16,190 nt of DNA from Thermoproteota archaeon (lineage in GTDB: Archaea; Thermoproteota; Thermoprotei_A; Sulfolobales; Desulfurococcaceae): NCBI GenBank assembly GCA_013154205.1, contig JAADCY010000183.1:1-16190 (forward strand), read 5' to 3'. The notes beneath the pieces are model-generated. The model saw nothing but the letters and a program-made list of their open reading frames with translations, did no database searches and was not told the origin of the DNA. Position 1 is the stretch's first letter. Each line of letters begins with the position of its first letter. The translations under genes and the position numbers were made by a program. Shown here in pieces: positions 13,962 through 16,190 of the stretch.

Positions 13962-14771
13962 TTGATAGTCCTCACAGTGATCGCTACGATGACCATGTAC
14001 CCAGTAATAACACATGCAGAGCTTCTACATGAGACCCTTCATCTCAAAACGCATGGGAACAATACATTGCTCACCATAGTTTTTAAGCCATTATCAATAG
14101 GGAGTTATGGCTATGCATCAATCTACTTAACCTATAACGGTGTCTACGCCTATGGAGTAATTCTCCTAAAACCGCCAGCTAAACCCTCAGAAATATATGT
14201 TATGGCAGGCGATCAGAACCACTGGTACGGCCCGATCATAAAGGACAACCTAGTAGGACACACCATTACTGTAAAGATCTTAGTCATTCAGAACAATACA
14301 CTATACTATAACATAGATGGAAGTACCGGAAAATGCAATCTAACATACCTCCCACCACTAACAACACTACACATAGTAGCAGGCAACATTACGGGCCGCG
14401 TATCACCCAGCCCAGAAATAGTTTTCAATAAAATAGCAGTCTACGTGACAAACAATACCTTATCAGGCAAAACAATCGATGAGATCATAGTTAAAGGCTT
14501 AATCCCTGCAACAATGATACTAGCGCTTAACACGACATACACTATAACACATACCACTACTACCACAACAACTACTAGAACCAATACAACCACTACAACT
14601 ACAACCATAACACCACAAACAACGACCACAACCACTCCGTCACCAACAACGACAACTGCAACAAGCAGTCCAGGCATACTACCTGTTATCGCGGTAGTAG
14701 TTGCTGCAGCTTCTATAGTACTAATACTTCTCATGTGGAGAAGACAAGCTACGAGGAGTGGGAAGAGCTAG
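13962..14771 (+). CDS. Secreted, Thr-rich, C-terminally membrane-anchored surface protein (start uncertain)
   Basis: I do not recognise the ectodomain. The first ~20 residues are a hydrophobic signal-like segment ending in THAELL. A beta-rich domain follows (about 22-175) with several N-x-T/S glycosylation sequons. Then comes a Thr-rich stalk (191-236), a membrane helix (about 239-259) and a short basic cytoplasmic tail (RRQATRSGKS). This architecture is common in archaeal cell-surface and substrate-binding proteins. The TTG start at 13962 lacks the positive residues of a signal peptide, and a strong GGGAGGTGA (13923-13931) is too far away. The open frame continues upstream to 13932 (residues KHVARLAL), with no ATG/GTG/TTG there. 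See the separate observation on a frame change. The 3' end overlaps psiE by 23 bases, convergently. Confidence 0.75.
   Translation: MIVLTVIATMTMYPVITHAELLHETLHLKTHGNNTLLTIVFKPLSIGSYGYASIYLTYNGVYAYGVILLKPPAKPSEIYVMAGDQNHWYGPIIKDNLVGHTITVKILVIQNNTLYYNIDGSTGKCNLTYLPPLTTLHIVAGNITGRVSPSPEIVFNKIAVYVTNNTLSGKTIDEIIVKGLIPATMILALNTTYTITHTTTTTTTTRTNTTTTTTTITPQTTTTTTPSPTTTTATSSPGILPVIAVVVAAASIVLILLMWRRQATRSGKS
14532..14669 (+). repeat. Low-complexity ACN (threonine codon) repeat
   Basis: About 46 codons of mostly ACA/ACC/ACT/ACG encode the Thr-rich stalk. The use of all four Thr codons indicates selection at the protein level rather than a simple nucleotide tandem repeat. Long open frames on the opposite strand here are shadows. 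Confidence 0.8.
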
Positions 14772-15210
14772 ACTTCCTAATACTACCCCTATGAGGCAAT
14801 ACATACCTATACATTAGTAATAGTACGACGGCGAGGATTAAGCTAGAGATCGATGCGTAAAGGATATCGAACTTACTACCTCTAACCACCGATGCTATCA
14901 CTTCTCTAATACTAATGACGAATCCGACCTCAGCGATCGCGACGAGATACATTTCTGGCTGACGGCGGCCGACAATGATGCTTCTAATTATCTCGGCGAA
15001 AACAATCAGGAGGAACACATCGTTTACCGTTATCTGTAGCTCTCCTATGCTGACGGCTTGATAGTTCCAGACACCGATTATATCCCTGACAATAATCACT
15101 GTTGTAAGGCCGATCAGTATCGACATGACCGCAATAATCACTATGTCTACAGCGAGAATAAGCATTCTACCATATTCTACAATATAATGTATTAGTTTCT
15201 TCACGCTCAT
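14749..15210 (-). CDS. PsiE-family (phosphate-starvation-inducible E) membrane protein
   Basis: The 153-residue protein has four hydrophobic segments (about 17-40, 62-79, 87-108 and 117-137) and a basic, Ser-rich C-terminal tail. The segment TVNDVFLLIVFAEIIRSIIVG and the later FVISIREVIASVV resemble the conserved core of PsiE proteins, whose biochemical role is unknown; the E. coli member is induced by phosphate starvation. The assignment rests on pattern and length (E. coli PsiE is about 136 residues), so moderate confidence only. ATG at 15210 is unambiguous in frame, but no strong ribosome binding site is visible. It lies 192 bases downstream of the ammonium transporter on the same strand, and its stop overlaps the surface-protein gene by 23 bases. 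Confidence 0.62.
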   Translation of the reverse strand: MSVKKLIHYIVEYGRMLILAVDIVIIAVMSILIGLTTVIIVRDIIGVWNYQAVSIGELQITVNDVFLLIVFAEIIRSIIVGRRQPEMYLVAIAEVGFVISIREVIASVVRGSKFDILYASISSLILAVVLLLMYRYVLPHRGSIRKSSSSHSS

Positions 15211-15387
15211 GATAGATCAGCATATTGCTTTGATCTAACCTATTATTTTGTATACAGGGAATTTAACGGTTTTTCAAGATAAAACATATCATACATAGTT
15301 TCATACACTGATAAAATCCTCTGGGGAGGAGAGAAGAAAAACAAAATATATTATGTATTAGTGTGTCTCCTTGCACTATACCATTGT

Positions 15388-15401
15388 ACAGTGATCACTG
15401 T
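15388..15401. repeat. 14-base perfect palindrome at the 3' end of the ammonium transporter gene
   Basis: ACAGTGATCACTGT begins 1 base after the TAA stop of the transporter (reading minus). As RNA it can form a 5-bp stem with a GATC loop; as DNA it is a candidate protein-binding site. The gap 15211-15402 otherwise holds only AT-rich DNA with a T-rich run on the minus strand, and no gene. Confidence 0.3.
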
Positions 15402-15402
15402 T

Positions 15403-16190
15403 TTACTGCGGGTAGGCTACCTCGCCGAGCTCTATCTCGTCGAGGCCTGACTCCATCTCCGACTCCGGTACTTTGACCTGAGTGAACCTTGATATTATCC
15501 ATAGGATGAACAGTGTCACTACGAAGCTGTACACTGATATGAATATTGCTGCTGCTAGCTGTTTGACGAAGAATATCGGGTTGCCGTAGAATAATCCGTT
15601 TTCTCCCAGCACTTGGCTCGTACCGAAGAGTCCTAGTAGTAGGATACCTGTGAAGCCTCCGATACCGTGTACTCCCCATACATCGAGGACGTCGTCCCAT
15701 CCCTTCTTGTTCTTATACATTACTGCTGCGTAGCATACTATGCCGGCCACGATACCTACTATCATCGCTGCTTGTGGCATGATATAGCCTGCTGTCGGGG
15801 TGACTGTTGCCAGTCCTGCGATAGCGCCTGTACAGAAGCCGGAAGCACTTATCTTTCCGCCGCGTGCAACATCTAGGAATACCCATGTCACAGCCGCGAA
15901 TGCCGCGGCTATCTGTGTGTTTGTGAAAGCTATGGCTGCGTCGCCGCCCGCACGTAATGCGCTGCCAGCGTTGAAGCCGAACCATCCAAACCATAGTAGT
16001 GCTGTACCTAGTGCGACCCACATCAAGTTGTGTGGTCTATTCTTTACTTTGCTAACACCGAACCATAGTGCTGCCGCTAATGCTGAGAATCCTGCTGTCG
16101 CGTGTACTACGAGTCCTCCGGCGAAGTCCTCGACACCCCATTTCTGCAGGAATCCTCCTCCCCATATCCAGTGTGCTACTGGGAAGTAGA
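15403..16190 (-). CDS. amt: Ammonium transporter (Amt/MEP/Rh family), 5'-truncated by window edge
   Basis: This trimeric membrane channel imports ammonium/ammonia. About 261 residues, the C-terminal two thirds, are visible; the frame is open to the window edge, so the TTG at 16026 is internal. Recognisable blocks are YFPVAHWIWGGG, DFAGGLVVHATAG (first pore His), PHNLMWVALGTALLWFGWFGFNAGSAL, GAIAGLATVTPTAGYI, and LDVWGVHGIGG (second pore His). The C-terminus is SEMESGLDEIELGEVAYPQ, matching the cytoplasmic tail that couples to GlnK proteins. The first histidine sits in HATAG rather than the common HINAG/HINS, a mild variation. No glnK lies downstream; it could be upstream of the window. The following gene is the psiE-like gene. 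Confidence 0.97.
   Translation of the reverse strand, partial: YFPVAHWIWGGGFLQKWGVEDFAGGLVVHATAGFSALAAALWFGVSKVKNRPHNLMWVALGTALLWFGWFGFNAGSALRAGGDAAIAFTNTQIAAAFAAVTWVFLDVARGGKISASGFCTGAIAGLATVTPTAGYIMPQAAMIVGIVAGIVCYAAVMYKNKKGWDDVLDVWGVHGIGGFTGILLLGLFGTSQVLGENGLFYGNPIFFVKQLAAAIFISVYSFVVTLFILWIISRFTQVKVPESEMESGLDEIELGEVAYPQ

Noticed and set aside
14441..14734. Long minus-strand ORF rich in Val
   Set aside because: It is the reverse reading of the Thr-codon stalk; ACN on one strand reads as valine-rich on the other. No ribosome binding site or independent domain.
13962..14771. Calling the surface protein a pseudogene
   Set aside because: The frame is intact from the TTG to the anchor and keeps all domain features; only the start region is suspicious, so it is reported as uncertain rather than broken.

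Overview
The window looks like a piece of a hyperthermophilic crenarchaeal chromosome, most likely of the Desulfurococcales type. The evidence is an archaeal ether-lipid enzyme of the UbiA family (DGGGP synthase), TATA-box promoters, GGTGA/GGTGAT-type ribosome binding sites, frequent TTG and GTG starts, heavy use of ATA and AGG/AGA codons, and tightly packed or overlapping genes. No tRNA, rRNA, CRISPR array, insertion sequence or integrase was seen. Nineteen protein genes are called; two (MATE at the left edge, Amt at the right edge) run off the window.

Region 1 (1-1053): the C-terminal part of a MATE efflux protein. Region 2 (1050-8162): an amino-sugar phosphotransferase island. On the minus strand are enzyme I (ptsI), a SIS-domain phosphosugar protein and N-acetylglucosamine-6-phosphate deacetylase (nagA), and also a fused mannose-family IIC-IID permease followed by IIB. 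On the plus strand are a mannose-family IIA and HPr. Together these form a complete PEP-to-sugar phosphorelay: PEP -> EI (His185) -> HPr (His16) -> IIA (His9) -> IIB (His14) -> IIC-IID. The likely product is a 6-phosphorylated N-acetylated amino sugar, which NagA would deacetylate. The SIS protein is a candidate for the next step, since no classical NagB is present. PTS is rare in Archaea, and a full mannose-type PTS with a fused membrane subunit in a crenarchaeote is the most interesting content here.

Region 3 (8235-9717): a CTP-dependent polyprenol-kinase-like protein and DGGGP synthase, translationally coupled and probably making or salvaging isoprenoid lipid precursors. Region 4 (9802-12417): an ABC-2 type exporter operon with one ATPase and two permeases, joined by overlapping genes. 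Region 5 (12418-13404): two small unrecognised proteins diverging from a shared promoter region, next to an unusually GC-rich, hairpin-prone intergenic stretch. Region 6 (13401-14771): a half-size EamA transporter and a secreted, Thr-rich, membrane-anchored surface protein whose start region is anomalous. Region 7 (14749-16190): a PsiE-family membrane protein and an ammonium transporter.

Regulation visible in the PTS island: divergent promoter regions (4865-4971 and 7774-7883) share an 11-base motif. The IIA and HPr translation starts share 18 of 20 bases. The IIA start codon is directly preceded by a perfect inverted repeat that encloses its ribosome binding site.
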